A DNA stretch of 64,000 nucleotides from Bradyrhizobium sp. LHD-71. GTDB taxonomy: Bacteria; Pseudomonadota; Alphaproteobacteria; Rhizobiales; Xanthobacteraceae. The notes under the pieces were generated by a model. That model saw only the letters and a program-made list of their open reading frames with translations, searched no databases and had not been told where the DNA came from. This document shows, piece by piece, positions 9,271-18,143 of this stretch (its first letter is position 1; each line of letters starts with the position of its first letter). The stretch is from the NCBI RefSeq assembly GCF_031157255.1, contig NZ_JAVIFX010000001.1, positions 124,001 through 188,000 on the forward strand, written 5' to 3'. Made by a program: the position numbers and the translations under genes.

Positions 9271-9750
9271 TTCGAACCTCCAAGATTGCGCACGTCGCCC
9301 GCGTTCATCGCATCCTCACCGCCGCCCCCGATTGGCGCGAAGTTTCAGCGAAGCCCCAATGGACGACTCGGGACTGCCCCTTCGTCGCGACCTTAGAATT
9401 GTCCTGAACACTATTGCGCCGCAATACTTCCCTTCCTCCGCCGCACCGCTTTTGCCCTGAGTGTTGTAGAAATGGCACGCCCAGTTTATGACGGGTTTAT
9501 GAATTAAATCTTGGCGATCTGAAATTATTTCCCGATCCCACTTGGCGTCTTGCGCTGAGGCCTATTTATTTGGGTCCTCGGACTAAGCAGTCCGTCGACC
9601 GCCAGGTAGGCGGCGCCCTCCAATCTTGTTGCTTCTGTTACTCTTGCGTTTCCTACTACGGTGTGTGGCCGGTCTGCGACAACGCCGACGGCCCGCAACA
9701 CTTTTTGTGTTTTTTTGGTCCGGGAGCAACGATTGCCGGCGACCGACAAA
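9271..9750. other. Intergenic region upstream of porin 2 and before a gene fragment
   Basis: No convincing complete gene. 9361-9409 holds the segment conserved with the porin 1 upstream region. 9480-9680 is locally AT-richer than its surroundings and may be the edge of a rearrangement, since the next plus-strand frame is a truncated gene. Confidence 0.5.
9361..9409 (-). promoter_or_regulatory. Upstream segment shared by porins 1 and 2 (copy before porin 2)
   Basis: Partner of 7391-7440, ending about 90 bases before the porin 2 start codon. The shared text runs from GGACGACTCGGGA to the AGAATTG block. Confidence 0.5.
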
Positions 9751-10230
9751 ATGCTATTCGATCTCGATCGGCCGTCGGTCGGCATCGGCGAACGACGAGC
9801 ATTCACGAACGCACTTGCTTTAGCTCTCAGTATCATTCTCTGGCTCACCTATTTTGCGATCTACCTTCCGTTTCTGCCAACTCCGCAGAACACGATCGGC
9901 CATGACTACGGTATCCACCTTCCGGACTTTCTGACCGGACACTGCCGATATCTGCAGAATGGCCCCTGGCGGACGCCGTGGTTTTCTCCGAGCCAGTGCG
10001 GCGGATTTCCGTTCCTCGCTGATCCGGACGTCATCTGCTATTCGGCGACACCATTGTTCGTCATCGCCACCTCGCCGATCCACGCGGTGCTCCTGACATT
10101 TCTTGTATTCTCGTTCATCGGCGCCGCAGGCACGTTCTATACGGTGCGACGCGCGTGGCATGCTTGCTTCCTGCTCACTTTTCTTATGCACCCGCGGCTT
10201 AAGCGTCGCGTCGCATCGCGGAAGAGCTGA
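9751..10230 (+). pseudogene. Truncated N-terminal fragment of a polytopic membrane protein
   Basis: The frame gives about 160 residues: a cytoplasmic start, one transmembrane helix (ALALSIILWLTYFAIYLPF), an extracytoplasmic stretch with HDYGIHLPDF and FSPSQCGGFPF, then a second hydrophobic helix ending near FYTVRR. After that it turns into HPRLKRRVASRKS and stops. Large bacterial membrane proteins with a glycosyltransferase-C-like layout begin this way and have ten or more helices, so this looks like a 3'-truncated remnant. There is no clear ribosome binding site. The frame is open to 9661, but the part before 9751 looks non-coding. Function cannot be assigned. Confidence 0.5.
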
Positions 10231-10239
10231 GGTGTCGGA

Positions 10240-11811
10240 ATGGGAATTGGCGTCGAACTCGATCAGGCCGAAGCGCTGATGAATGCGGGGCGGATTTCTG
10301 AAGCTGCCGCCATCCTGACAGCGTTTGTCGCAAGGAAACCGCGCGAGAGCCGCGCCTTGCATATGCTCGGCGTAACGCACGCCATGCTCGGCCAGCAGCG
10401 TGACGCCGAGGGATTTCTGCAACGCGCGCGGGCGCTGAAACCGCAAGCGGTCAGGATCCTTACCGACCTCGCGATCGTCCTGATCATGCTGCGGCGTGAT
10501 CGCGATGCGTTGGCCCTGCTCGACAAGGTGCGCAAGCGCGAGCCCGAGCTACGCCTCGCATCGTTCTACACTGGAGTGGCGCTGGCAAACCTCGAGCGGC
10601 ACAGCGAGGCGCTTGAGATCTTTGGCCGGCTGTCGCAACTCGAACCCGACAACGATTTATGTCTGCTGAACTATGCGACCGTGCTTGGGGCACTGAACCG
10701 TTTCGAAGAGGCCGAGGCGGTTGCCGACCGGCTGTTGATGAAGAAGACGACCACGGAAGCGTTGCTCGTGAAAGGCTTCGCGGCAATCAGCCGCGAGTCC
10801 CTTGACGAGGCGATCGAGTTCTTCGACCGGGTTCTCGCGCGCGACCCGGATCACGCCGAAGCGGCCTACAATCGGGCCGGCCTGCGCTTGCTGAAAGGCG
10901 ACCTCGCCGCCGGTTGGCCCGACTATGAGGCGCGCCTCCGGCGCGACTTATCGCGCGTGAAGCCGGCCTTGGATGACGTCCCGCACTGGGCGGGCGAGCC
11001 GCTCGGCGGCAAGTCGCTGCTTGTGTATGCCGAGCAAGGTCTCGGCGATATCTTGCTGATTTGTCGTTACCTTCCGCCGCTCGCAGAGCTTGGATGCAAC
11101 GTCTTTTTCCTGGTTCCGGCGGCGATGACGCGAATCCTTCGCGGCGCGTCGGATGGCGCGCATATCATCGACAAGGTGCCAGAAGGCCGGAGCTTCGACT
11201 TTCAGATTCCGATGATGAGCCTGCCGCACCGGTTTGCGACCAGCATCGCGACCATTCCCGGCAAGGTGCCGTACCTGTTCGCCGAGCCGCAGGCAGTTGA
11301 GCACTGGCGCAAGATCATCGGGGTCGAGGGTTTCAAGATCGGGATCGCCTGGCAGGGCAATCCCGCCGGCCGCGCCGATATCGGCCGCTCGATCCCTCTT
11401 GCCGACTTCCGTCCCCTCTCCCAGATCCCCGGCGTGCGGCTGATCAGCCTGCAGAAGAACCACGGCCTGGAGCAGGTCGACCACCTGCCAGCCGGCATGA
11501 CGATCGAACAGCTCGACAGTTCGGGCAGCGACGGCTTTATCGACACGGCGGCGATCATGATGAACATGGATCTGATCGTCACGTCGGACACATCCATCGC
11601 CAATCTCGCCGGCGCGCTGGGGCTGCCGGCGTGGATCGTGCTCAAACGAATTCCCGACTGGCGCTGGCTGCTCGAAGGCGAGCAGACGCCCTGGTTCCCG
11701 ACGTTGAAGCTCTTTCGCCGAGAGCGACAGATGCAGGACTGGCGTCAACTCCTGCAACAGATCGCGGACCGGATCGAGGGGCAACTGGTGTGTGCTCCTC
11801 CCTCCCCTTAA
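10240..11811 (+). CDS. TPR-repeat protein with C-terminal GT9/heptosyltransferase-like domain
   Basis: 523-residue cytoplasmic protein. Residues about 1-240 form consecutive tetratricopeptide repeats (for example ALHMLGVTHAMLGQQRDAEGFLQRA and AAYNRAGLRLLKGDLAAGW), followed by a domain with LVYAEQGLGDILLICRYLPPL, IGIAWQGNPAG, TSDTSIANLAGALGLPAW and DWRWLLEG. That combination is the TPR plus glycosyltransferase family 9-like architecture common in rhizobia. The D-T-S-I-A-N-L motif corresponds to the nucleotide-sugar site of heptosyltransferases. The acceptor is unknown; envelope or flagellin glycosylation are possibilities. A GAGG precedes the ATG. It is convergent with porin 3. Confidence 0.82.
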   Translation: MGIGVELDQAEALMNAGRISEAAAILTAFVARKPRESRALHMLGVTHAMLGQQRDAEGFLQRARALKPQAVRILTDLAIVLIMLRRDRDALALLDKVRKREPELRLASFYTGVALANLERHSEALEIFGRLSQLEPDNDLCLLNYATVLGALNRFEEAEAVADRLLMKKTTTEALLVKGFAAISRESLDEAIEFFDRVLARDPDHAEAAYNRAGLRLLKGDLAAGWPDYEARLRRDLSRVKPALDDVPHWAGEPLGGKSLLVYAEQGLGDILLICRYLPPLAELGCNVFFLVPAAMTRILRGASDGAHIIDKVPEGRSFDFQIPMMSLPHRFATSIATIPGKVPYLFAEPQAVEHWRKIIGVEGFKIGIAWQGNPAGRADIGRSIPLADFRPLSQIPGVRLISLQKNHGLEQVDHLPAGMTIEQLDSSGSDGFIDTAAIMMNMDLIVTSDTSIANLAGALGLPAWIVLKRIPDWRWLLEGEQTPWFPTLKLFRRERQMQDWRQLLQQIADRIEGQLVCAPPSP

Positions 11812-11872
11812 AGGGGGGAAGAGCCCTCCCCACCACTCGCCTCGCTTGCGGGACGAGAGTGAAGCACACCAA

Positions 11873-13423
11873 TCAGAAAAACCGACGCACCGAGAAGAGG
11901 CCCGAGAAGACGTTCTGGTCGCGCACTTCGTAAGCTGCGTTCGGCTTGAAGCCGACGATGGTTGGCTGATTGTAGACCGTACCGTCGGCATGGCTCACAT
12001 GGTGATTTGTCCACTGGAATTCCACGCCGATCGTCAGGTCGCGAACAGGCGTCCAGTAGGTCCTCGTACCGGCACCGACGACGCGGTAGTCGAAATTGCA
12101 TCCCGTCGTCGTCAGCGTTCCGGTCGCCGCTGACGCAGCCGCACCACCGCCGCCGGCGGCTGCGCCGACGCCGAACTTGCCGCACAGGATCGCGTTGGCA
12201 GTGTCATTGTAATCGAGCACCTGCGCGCCGCCGAACACTGAGGTCCGCCATTCCGCGTTCCAGCCGTGCTCAAATCCGATGGTACCGCCGTAAGCGGTCG
12301 TCAGCTGCTGGCCGGTGCCGGTCGCCGAATTGTAGACGGTGTCCCAGACGTAGGTACCCGTCATGCTGCCGTAAAGAAGCGGGCCGTCCGGGTCACCGTA
12401 GATGCCGAATGCCGAGCCTGCGCCGTTGTTGCGGAACGTATCCGACGTTGCTCCCTTCGAATAAGTCCCGCCGATATAAAGCGCATCATTCACACCCGTC
12501 GGGGTGTTGATCTTGATCGTCGCCTGAACGCCGTAGCCGACCTTGTCGGATGGTGCGCCGGAAAGCTCGGAGCAGCCGCCGATCGCAACGGTCGTCGTGC
12601 CAGACGTGCCGCCGCAGTTGTAGGCGACGTGGTTGTTCATCACATTGGCCGCGAGATGCAGACCGCCCCAGGCTTGATCGACACGAAGCGCCGCGACAAT
12701 CTCGGGCCAGGTGTTGCCCCCACGCGTGTCGACAGTCGGCGTGTTGATGCCCAGCAGCGACAGCGAATTGGCGCCATTATAGTTGCCGCGCTTTTGATGC
12801 TTGTTGTCTTCCAACGACAGCGTGCCGGAGACGCCGTTGCCGAACTGGTGCGTATACGCTGCAACGAAGCGACCGCTGCTTGAGTCCGGCCATCCATAGG
12901 AGCCGATCTGGCCCCATTTGAAGGCCCGGTCCCACGGATTGTCGAAGTACGAAATGTCGGTACGGCCGATCGTGAACCCACCCCATTGAATGAAGCCGGC
13001 GTCGATGTTGATCGCACCGGACGCGCCGGAGAGGCCCGTCGGCGTCGCCAATTCCGCGCGCACCACTGAGTAGGTGCGTAACGTGCCGAACGCCGTCTGC
13101 GTGCGCGTGTCGACGTTGGTATAGACGCGGTTGCGGGTGAAGAACACGTCGCGGTCGCGCGTCCCTGTCGCAAGGCCGTCGCCGACGAACCACGTCTGAT
13201 CGCCCTGACCGCGTCCGAAGAACGACACCTCGGCACGGATCTGTCCGCCGATGCGGATGCAGGTGTCGGTGCCGGGAATGTAATAAAATCCCGAACCGTA
13301 CAGGCTGCAGATTTTCACATACTCGACCGGCTTCGCCTTGACCGGAAGATCGGCCGCCTGCACCGCCGTTGCTGCTGCAAGCCCTGCCGCAGAGCCGAGG
13401 AGCAGTCGTTTCATTGCATTCAT
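11873..13423 (-). CDS. Outer-membrane porin, copy 3
   Basis: 516-residue porin precursor, the third paralogue. Signal peptide MNAMKRLLLGSAAGLAAATA...AVQA, mature ADLPVKAKPVEYV, Cys pair and C-terminal FSVRRFF. It is more diverged than copies 1 and 2 and has an Ala/Gly-rich insertion (GVGAAAGGGGAAAS) near the C-terminal third. The ATG at 13423 was chosen for the GGAG 8-12 bases upstream and the signal peptide. Its upstream region does not resemble those of copies 1 and 2, so regulation probably differs. Confidence 0.93.
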   Translation of the reverse strand: MNAMKRLLLGSAAGLAAATAVQAADLPVKAKPVEYVKICSLYGSGFYYIPGTDTCIRIGGQIRAEVSFFGRGQGDQTWFVGDGLATGTRDRDVFFTRNRVYTNVDTRTQTAFGTLRTYSVVRAELATPTGLSGASGAINIDAGFIQWGGFTIGRTDISYFDNPWDRAFKWGQIGSYGWPDSSSGRFVAAYTHQFGNGVSGTLSLEDNKHQKRGNYNGANSLSLLGINTPTVDTRGGNTWPEIVAALRVDQAWGGLHLAANVMNNHVAYNCGGTSGTTTVAIGGCSELSGAPSDKVGYGVQATIKINTPTGVNDALYIGGTYSKGATSDTFRNNGAGSAFGIYGDPDGPLLYGSMTGTYVWDTVYNSATGTGQQLTTAYGGTIGFEHGWNAEWRTSVFGGAQVLDYNDTANAILCGKFGVGAAAGGGGAAASAATGTLTTTGCNFDYRVVGAGTRTYWTPVRDLTIGVEFQWTNHHVSHADGTVYNQPTIVGFKPNAAYEVRDQNVFSGLFSVRRFF

Positions 13424-13656
13424 TCTGGATCTCCAACCCTGCCTGTGCAGGCGCACCTGCCTGCACCGTGCCGCGCGTCGCGCCATCTGGTGGTCATGTC
13501 GCGCGGTTTAGAACCCGCCCATGAACGATGTGTGTCGGCGTTTTCCGCAGCGCCATCGTGCGCTCGATCATTGTCGAAGGATGTTGCCCAAATCGCACAG
13601 TTGGGCTGTACGCGTGACGTAGCAATGAGTTGCACGCCAGCCTCGCACGCGGTCGC

Positions 13657-13688
13657 AAAAAAGAAGGCCGCATCGCTGCGGCCTTCTT
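13657..13688 (-). terminator. Intrinsic terminator of the Gly/Tyr-rich protein gene
   Basis: A perfect 12-bp stem (AAGAAGGCCGCA 13661-13672, TGCGGCCTTCTT 13677-13688, loop TCGC) followed on the minus strand by T6. It starts 31 bases after the stop at 13719. Confidence 0.9.
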
Positions 13689-13718
13689 TAGCTCGTCGCT
13701 TCTGCGGTAACCTGGTTG

Positions 13719-14204
13719 TTACCAGCGCGGTCCGAAGCCAAACCCGATGCTGAATGAGGGGCCACCAAAGGCGAAAGAGTTGTAAGGCCGCCACGGATTG
13801 CCCCAGCGTGGCCCGAAGCCGAAGCTCACGACCGGACGCGGTGCATAGTACGCCGGCCGGTAATAGCTGTAGCTCGGATAGTACGGCCGGTAGTAGCTGT
13901 AATTGTACGGCCGATAATAACTGTACGGCCGGTATCCACCCCAATAAGCGGATCGCCAATAGGGCCGACCCCATCCGCCGCCGCCCCAATGGGCCCGTCT
14001 CCATCCGCCGCCCCATCCACCGCCCCAGTAGTGGCGACGCCAGTAGCGACGTTGCGAGCTTATTTCGATCGACTGATCGGCGGCGGCACCGGCGGCGTTA
14101 GCCTTCACGGCACCGTCGGTTGCCGGGTTGTCAGCAGCACCGGCAGCCGTGCTGCCCAGAACCGACGCTGCGCCAAGAGCAATGACGAGAGCAACTTTTC
14201 TCAT
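13719..14204 (-). CDS. Secreted Gly/Tyr/Trp-rich low-complexity protein
   Basis: 161-residue exported protein. A clear signal peptide (MRKVALVIALGAASVLG...AGAA) precedes a mature part made of WGGGWGGGW, then YRPY/YYRP repeats, and a C-terminal half with two copies of FGFGPRW. Such aromatic-Gly-Arg repeats occur in many exported rhizobial proteins of unknown function; they may bind cell wall or polymers, but that is inference. GGGAGT lies 7 bases before the ATG, and it has its own terminator, so it is a single-gene transcript. Confidence 0.8.
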   Translation of the reverse strand: MRKVALVIALGAASVLGSTAAGAADNPATDGAVKANAAGAAADQSIEISSQRRYWRRHYWGGGWGGGWRRAHWGGGGWGRPYWRSAYWGGYRPYSYYRPYNYSYYRPYYPSYSYYRPAYYAPRPVVSFGFGPRWGNPWRPYNSFAFGGPSFSIGFGFGPRW

Positions 14205-14661
14205 GCTGGTACTCCCATTAACGTGTGAACCAGCAACGGCATCGACGGTTCGTCCGTTCCTCGCACGGCGGATTAAATCAGTGAGAGCAGCTGATTGTCT
14301 GTTCAGGAACGGGACAGAAGCCGGTGGCGATTAGCGCGCAATTAAAGCGAATGGTGAATACGAAGAGCCACAGCCGGCGAAATCGCGAGCAGCGAATAGC
14401 CAGCAATATCGCGACCACGCAAACAATGCTGTCGCTGCGAGCGATAGCCCTTCAAAGAAACCGCGTCGCTTTTCGCTCGCCTATGGCGAAACAACCCGGT
14501 GCCTGCCGCTACCGCCGAGCGTGATTGCTTCGTCGCCTCACTCACTGCCAAGTCGGCGACGATGCACGTCTAAAGCCCGGATGAGCGAAAGCAAAATCCG
14601 GGAATTGCCCCCGCGACAAATATCACGCTTCGCGCATCCGCGCTGCTGCAAATCGCTTCGC
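14205..14661. other. Non-coding gap with decayed repeats
   Basis: No convincing gene. The right half (14444-14602) contains degraded relatives of the tandem repeat element at 4994-5224 and a short inverted repeat; the left half shows nothing I can name. Confidence 0.6.
14444..14602. repeat. Decayed copy of the 36-bp repeat element plus an inverted repeat
   Basis: 14444-14484 matches one unit of the array at 5008-5148 with several changes (ATAGCCCTTCAAAGAAACCG, then CGCTCGCCTATGGCGA). The following 80 bases align with the sequence downstream of that array, up to GACGATGCACG. It is followed by CCCGGAT (14576-14582) facing ATCCGGG (14596-14602) around GAGCGAAAGC, a common short hairpin type in this group. 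Confidence 0.6.
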
Positions 14662-15402
14662 CTACGACCCGCGCAACGAGTCGCCGGCTTGCGTGCAGGC
14701 GTTGAGGACCTCTTCCGACAACCCTTCCATTCGCTCAAGCGTGAGGCGCTCGGCTGGTCCGCACACGGCGATTGCCGCGGCGGCAAAGCCGTCACGACCG
14801 ATAATCGCGCCGGCAATGCTGTTGATGCCGGTGCTCCAGCCGCTTTCGGTAAAGGTCACGCCCTGCTGGCGGATGGTCGCAAACTCCTTCAGCGTCGCCG
14901 CGACCTTGATCTCCTTGCCGCGCGGGTGGCTGGTGCGAAATACGTTGATGATCTCTTCCACATTCGGCTGAAACGCCAGTTGCACTCTGCCCGAGGCGGG
15001 AAAGATCGCCGGCACACGATGCCCGGGCACCGGCGTGCTGCGCACCGGCACCGGCGCGCGGATCTGATCGAGATAGATGCAATCGGCGCCGTCCAGGATC
15101 GTCAGATGAATGGTCTCCTGCGTCTGCTGATGCAGCATCTGCATGAACGGCCGTGCCGCACGCACCATCGGATGGCGCGTGACCACCTTCATACCGAGTT
15201 CCCACACCTTCAGCGTCGGACCATAACGACCGGTCGCACCATCCTTCTGCACGTAGCCGAGTGTCATCAGCGTCGTCAGCGTACGATGCACGTTGCTCTT
15301 TTCGAGCCCCATCTCCTTCGCCATCGCGGTAACGCCAACCGGCGCATCCGCGTGCGCGATGCGATTGAGCAGCCGCAACCCTTTTGCAATTGTCGTATCC
15401 AT
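14662..15402 (-). CDS. IclR-family transcriptional regulator
   Basis: 246-residue dimeric repressor/activator. The N-terminal winged helix-turn-helix (about residues 6-62; VTAMAKEMGLEKSNVHRTL) is followed by the IclR effector-binding domain ending with AGAIIGRDGFAAAAIAV and RLTLERM. It is divergent from the CoA-transferase operon across 189 bases, a standard arrangement for a pathway-specific IclR regulator. The effector is probably the pathway substrate or its CoA ester. The ATG at 15402 starts the canonical IclR N-terminus; the frame is open further upstream but runs through the putative operator region. Confidence 0.9.
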   Translation of the reverse strand: MDTTIAKGLRLLNRIAHADAPVGVTAMAKEMGLEKSNVHRTLTTLMTLGYVQKDGATGRYGPTLKVWELGMKVVTRHPMVRAARPFMQMLHQQTQETIHLTILDGADCIYLDQIRAPVPVRSTPVPGHRVPAIFPASGRVQLAFQPNVEEIINVFRTSHPRGKEIKVAATLKEFATIRQQGVTFTESGWSTGINSIAGAIIGRDGFAAAAIAVCGPAERLTLERMEGLSEEVLNACTQAGDSLRGS

Positions 15403-15416
15403 GCGGTGTATTCTAC

Positions 15417-15549
15417 AACATCGTTCTAAATCATGGAACATATTTCTGCATATCATCCCGCCGTCGCACGAAGGGCTCGTTGCCTTGACAAGAAGGCAGT
15501 GCTCCATGACCATAGTACGGAACATAGTTCCAAATAATAGAACAAGTTC
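15417..15549. promoter_or_regulatory. Candidate operator cluster between IclR gene and CoA-transferase operon
   Basis: The divergent intergenic region carries repeated GGAAC/GTTC half-sites: a perfect palindrome GGAACATAGTTCC (15519-15531), a near copy GGAACATATTTCT (15435-15447), GAACAAGTTC (15540-15549) and GTTCTAAATCATGGAAC (15423-15439). Spacing and location fit binding of the adjacent IclR protein to both promoters. This is inference from symmetry and position; no -35/-10 pair is assigned. Confidence 0.6.
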
Positions 15550-15591
15550 GACCCTCGCGACAACGCCGCGCCAAACCAGGAACATTCCTTC

Positions 15592-16833
15592 ATGAACAAG
15601 ATCGCGTCAGACGCGCAGGCCGCCGCGTCGAAGCACGCAGCATCGAACCTTCCGCTCGCCGGAATCCGCGTCATCGACCTGACCCGCATCTACAGCGGCC
15701 CCTACTGCACCTTCCTGATGGCGATGGCCGGCGCCGAGGTGATCAAGATCGAGCCGCCGGAGGGCGAGACACTGCGCAAGCGCAACGGCCGTAGCGGCGC
15801 ATCGCTGCCGTTCGCGATGCTGAACGCCAACAAGCGCCTGCTGACGCTGAACCTGAAATCCAAGAAGGGCGCGGAGATCCTCGCGCAGTTGCTCAAGACC
15901 GCCGACGTGCTGGTGGAAAACTTCCGCCCCGGTGTCATGGACCGTCTCGGCTTCTCGATGGCGAAGCTCAAGGAGATCAATCCGCGGTTGATCGTCGCCC
16001 AGACGTCGGGCTACGGCAACAACGGCCCCTACCGCGACTATCCGGCGATGGACCTGACCGTGCAGGCCGTATCCGGCATCATGGACTCGACCGGCTATCC
16101 GGACGGGCCGCCGGTGAAGGCAGGACCGGCGCTGGTCGACTTTGCAGCCGGCACGCATCTCTATTCATCGATCGTCACCGCGCTGTTCGCGCGCGAGCGT
16201 ACCGGTCAGGTGCTGACGACGGAAGTCGCCATGATCGAGGCGATCTATCCGACCCTCGCATCCAACCTCGCGCTCGCGGTGGCGACGCCGGACGACTACA
16301 TCGCCCGCACCGGCAACCGCCATGGCGGCATGTCACTCACGCCCTATAACGTCTACAAGGCTGCAGATGGCTTCGTCGCAATCATCTGCAACAACGAGCG
16401 TCACTGGGTCGCGTTGGGCAAGGCATTGAAGCGCGAGGATTGGGCGACCGATCCGAAATACAACCCCCTCGTCGAACGCGTGAACCGCATGGATCAGCTC
16501 GACGACGAGATCAACGCCGAGACAGTGAAGTACACCCGCATGGAGCTGTTCGAGCTGCTCAACAAGACGGGCGCAGCCTGCGCGCCGGTGCGCACGCTGC
16601 ATGAGGTGCTCGCCGATCCACACCTGCGCGAGCGCGGCATGTTGCATGACATCGATCATCCCGAGTACGGCAAGCTGGTGGTGATGAACAGCCCGATCCA
16701 CTATGGCGGCGTCAAACAGCCGGAGTACAGGCCGAGCGGCGAAATGGGCGCTGATATCGATGCAATCTTTGGCGACGAACTGAAACTGACGAAGGCCGAA
16801 ATAGAAGACCTTCGCAAGGCGGGAGACATCTGA
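15592..16833 (+). CDS. CaiB/BaiF-family (class III) CoA-transferase
   Basis: 413-residue enzyme that would move CoA from an acyl-CoA donor to a carboxylic acid, activating it for degradation. It shows the family start (LAGIRVIDLTRIYSGPYC), the EVIKIEPPEGE strand, and Asp183 in ALVDFAAG at the position of the catalytic Asp of formyl-CoA transferase. Length is typical. First gene of the operon, 2 bases before the acyl-CoA dehydrogenase gene, and controlled in all likelihood by the divergent IclR gene. No sequence feature fixes the substrate. Confidence 0.9.
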   Translation: MNKIASDAQAAASKHAASNLPLAGIRVIDLTRIYSGPYCTFLMAMAGAEVIKIEPPEGETLRKRNGRSGASLPFAMLNANKRLLTLNLKSKKGAEILAQLLKTADVLVENFRPGVMDRLGFSMAKLKEINPRLIVAQTSGYGNNGPYRDYPAMDLTVQAVSGIMDSTGYPDGPPVKAGPALVDFAAGTHLYSSIVTALFARERTGQVLTTEVAMIEAIYPTLASNLALAVATPDDYIARTGNRHGGMSLTPYNVYKAADGFVAIICNNERHWVALGKALKREDWATDPKYNPLVERVNRMDQLDDEINAETVKYTRMELFELLNKTGAACAPVRTLHEVLADPHLRERGMLHDIDHPEYGKLVVMNSPIHYGGVKQPEYRPSGEMGADIDAIFGDELKLTKAEIEDLRKAGDI

Positions 16834-16835
16834 AC

Positions 16836-18029
16836 ATGCTGGACAAGAACGACGCGCAAAAGTTCTCCGCGCTCGGCGCATGGGAATTGCCGGAAGAGCT
16901 TCAGCAGCTGCGCGATACCGTGCGGCGCTTCATGGTCAACGAGGTCAAGCCGATCGAGGACAAGCTCGAGCACGATGCGGTCCGCTGCGCGCCGGAAGAC
17001 CTGAAGGTGCTGCAGGCGAAGGCGAAGAAGCTCGGCCTGTGGATGATGCGCACGCCGGCTGAATACGGCGGCGCCGGCATCAACCTGCTCGGGCAGGCGA
17101 TCGTCGCCGAGGAAGCGGCCAAGTGCCGGATGGGCGCCTACATCCCTGCCCTCAACGCCTTCGGCTCCGATCCGCCGAATGTGATCTGGCTTGGCAGCAA
17201 GTATCAGATCGAAAAGTACGGTGTCGCCAGCATCGCGGAAGGCAAGAAGGCTTTCTTCGCGATCAGCGAGGCCTCCGGCGGCGCCGACCCGGGCCGCGCG
17301 ATCAAGTGTCAGGCGGTGCTGAAGGGTGACCGCTACGTGCTGAACGGCACGAAGATGTGGATCACGGGCGCGAAGGGCGCGGACTGGGGCATCGTCTTCG
17401 CGCGCACCGGTCACGGCGGCCGTGGCGGCATCACGTCGTTCATCGTCGACGGCAACGCGAAGGGCATTTCCTACAAGGTGATCCCGGTCATCCGCGCCTA
17501 CGCGCCGTACGAAGTGCATTTCGATAACGTCGAGGTGCCGGTCGAAAACCGTCTTGGCGAGGAAGGCGGCGGCTTCAAGCTGGCCGAAAAATGGCTGGTC
17601 GAAGGCCGGGTGCCTTACGCTGCGGGCACAATCGGCATCGCCCAGGCCGCGCTTGAACTCGCCGTCGAGTGGGCGAAGCAGCGCGAGACCTTCGGTTCGC
17701 GCCTGTCGGAGAAGCAGGCGATCCAGTGGATGCTGGCCGACAGCGAGATGGAACTGCGCGCTGCGCGCCTCCTCACCTGGGCGGCGGCGTGGAAGGCCGA
17801 TCTCGGCCAGGACCTGAAGCTCGACGCCTCGATCGCCAAGGTCACGGCGACCGAGACGGCGGGCCGCGTGGTCGACCGCTGCATTCAGATCTTCGGCGGA
17901 CTCGGCGTCTCCAAGGAATTGCCGCTGGAGCGCTGGTACCGCGAACTGCGCATCAAGCGCATCGGCGAGGGACCGTCGGAAGTTCAGCGCATGGTGGTCG
18001 CCCGCAACCTGTTGAGCAATCGGGGGTAG
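16836..18029 (+). CDS. Acyl-CoA dehydrogenase
   Basis: 397-residue FAD enzyme that would introduce the alpha-beta double bond into an acyl-CoA, passing electrons to ETF. It has the three-domain ACAD layout: N-terminal helices, beta domain with AISEASGGADPGR and MWITGAKGADW, and a C-terminal domain with EKQAIQWMLADSEME and IFGGLGV. The catalytic base is likely the Glu in IGEGPSEVQR near the C-terminus, the MCAD position. It follows the CoA-transferase by 2 bases, so it is co-transcribed. The substrate is whatever the CoA-transferase activates. Confidence 0.92.
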   Translation: MLDKNDAQKFSALGAWELPEELQQLRDTVRRFMVNEVKPIEDKLEHDAVRCAPEDLKVLQAKAKKLGLWMMRTPAEYGGAGINLLGQAIVAEEAAKCRMGAYIPALNAFGSDPPNVIWLGSKYQIEKYGVASIAEGKKAFFAISEASGGADPGRAIKCQAVLKGDRYVLNGTKMWITGAKGADWGIVFARTGHGGRGGITSFIVDGNAKGISYKVIPVIRAYAPYEVHFDNVEVPVENRLGEEGGGFKLAEKWLVEGRVPYAAGTIGIAQAALELAVEWAKQRETFGSRLSEKQAIQWMLADSEMELRAARLLTWAAAWKADLGQDLKLDASIAKVTATETAGRVVDRCIQIFGGLGVSKELPLERWYRELRIKRIGEGPSEVQRMVVARNLLSNRG

Positions 18030-18077
18030 AGCATGATCCCGAAAAGTGGGAACCGGTTTTCGGACAAGATCATGCTC
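18029..18077. repeat. 49-bp dispersed palindromic repeat
   Basis: GAGCATGATC (18029-18038) faces GATCATGCTC (18068-18077) around a core with AAAAGTGGGAACCGG. I recognise this element from many Bradyrhizobium and Rhodopseudomonas intergenic regions. Here its first base is the last base of the acyl-CoA dehydrogenase stop codon, so it lies inside the operon and would form a hairpin in the transcript. Confidence 0.85.
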
Positions 18078-18143
18078 AAACAAAAACAGCAGCGAGTCTG
18101 GCGCCGAGGCGCAGTCTCCGCCGGAGTATAGAGGGAGGGAGCC

